A stretch of 64,000 nucleotides of DNA from Mycolicibacterium gadium (GTDB lineage: Bacteria; Actinomycetota; Actinomycetes; Mycobacteriales; Mycobacteriaceae), in contig NZ_AP022608.1 in assembly GCF_010728925.1 (NCBI RefSeq), positions 496,001 to 560,000 on the forward strand, in the 5' to 3' direction. Positions within the stretch are counted from its first letter, which is position 1. Every line of letters starts with the position of its first letter. Of this stretch, positions 63,734 through 64,000 are shown piece after piece. The translations under genes and the position numbers were made by a program. Under the pieces are notes generated by a model. The model did not search any database, was not told the origin of the DNA, and saw nothing but the letters and a program-made list of their open reading frames with translations.

Positions 63734-64000
63734 CTATCCACGAGACCCGTCAGCACTTTGCGTGAGCCGACCGTTGCTTCCCGACGTAGCGTCGGTGCCG
63801 CGCCACCGTTTCAATCCGGGCACCGAGACGTCCAACAGTTCGAGCGCGCGTGCCACCGTCTGGTTGACGATGTCGTCGATCGTGGTCGGCAGGGCGTAGA
63901 ACGCCGGGACGGGCGGCATGATGATCGCGCCGTTGCGGGTGGCCTGGGCCATCAGCTCGATATGGCCGGCGTGCAATGGCGTCTCGCGCAGCAGCAAGAC
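63734..64000 (-). CDS. ubiX: UbiX-like flavin prenyltransferase (5' end outside window)
   Basis: C-terminal about 88 residues: LRETPLHAGHIELMAQATRN, GAIIMPPVPAFYALPTTIDD, IVNQTVARALELLDV. These are the conserved UbiX/Pad1 sequences that form prenylated FMN for UbiD decarboxylases. The frame is open to the window edge, so the gene continues beyond base 64000. A Ser/Gly-rich tail after VPGLKRW is unique. It is upstream of udgX on the same strand with a 29-bp gap. Confidence 0.88.
   Translation of the reverse strand, partial: VLLLRETPLHAGHIELMAQATRNGAIIMPPVPAFYALPTTIDDIVNQTVARALELLDVSVPGLKRWRGTDATSGSNGRLTQSADGSRG

Overview
The window is high-GC actinobacterial DNA and almost certainly a Mycolicibacterium-type (fast-growing mycobacterial) chromosome. 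The evidence is protein sequence that reads like the M. tuberculosis and M. smegmatis orthologues (RpsA, PdtaR, the membrane cyclase, the CoaE-GrpB fusion, UvrB), mycobacterial promoter motifs, and a gene order that follows the M. tuberculosis pykA - tesB - cydC/D/B/A - Rv1624c - cya - pdtaR - Rv1627c/Rv1628c - polA - rpsA - coaE - Rv1632c - uvrB - Rv1634 backbone. This comparison is from memory, not from a search.

Layout. 1-6.1 kb: the 3' part of an SDR epimerase, a glutamine amidotransferase, a serine-hydrolase-like lipoprotein without its catalytic motif, and a tandem pair of phospholipase D-like genes. 6.2-9.0 kb: mobile-type DNA, namely a twice-frameshifted IS110-family transposase and a 13E12-repeat (DUF222/HNH) gene whose promoter carries both a LexA box and a RecA-independent damage motif. 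9.1-12.9 kb: a Baeyer-Villiger-type monooxygenase and SDR operon, a divergent TetR regulator and two small membrane proteins. 12.9-20.4 kb: gltB-gltD and pyk, linking nitrogen assimilation and central carbon metabolism. 20.4-28.1 kb: tesB, a DUF4190-like membrane protein, and the cytochrome bd operon with its CydDC exporter, preceded by a CRP-type site. 28.3-35.1 kb: an amino-acid ABC transporter joined to a two-component system, a DUF2339 membrane protein and a Dps. 35.1-43 kb: membrane adenylate cyclase, a tRNA with CAA anticodon, pdtaR and a five-gene branched-chain amino-acid (liv) ABC operon. 43-46 kb: a small conserved protein, an SMP-30 hydrolase, and a lipid-transfer/DUF35 pair with a KstR-type operator. 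46-58 kb: two unknown proteins, polA, a PrsW protease, rpsA, coaE, a secreted protein, a DUF402 protein and uvrB. 58-64 kb: split small secreted proteins, an MFS transporter, an MTA/SAH nucleosidase, MgtC, tRNA-Cys, an orphan Rv0910-like protein, an alpha/beta hydrolase, a UdgX-type uracil-DNA glycosylase and the 3' part of ubiX.

Cross-cutting themes. The 13E12 gene, polA and uvrB share a TGTCRG-N(8-9)-TANNNT promoter placed so that the transcript would begin at or next to the start codon, which suggests one DNA-damage regulon. UdgX adds a further repair function. Several other genes (pyk, the TetR gene, the MFS gene, the Rv0910-like gene) also have a -10 hexamer 6-7 nt before the start codon, as expected for leaderless mycobacterial mRNAs. 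I see no CRISPR array and no obvious new multi-gene defence system. The most unusual items are the dual-control 13E12 promoter, the apparent pseudo-hydrolase, the tRNA with CAA anticodon and a short variable loop, and several unexplained palindromes.
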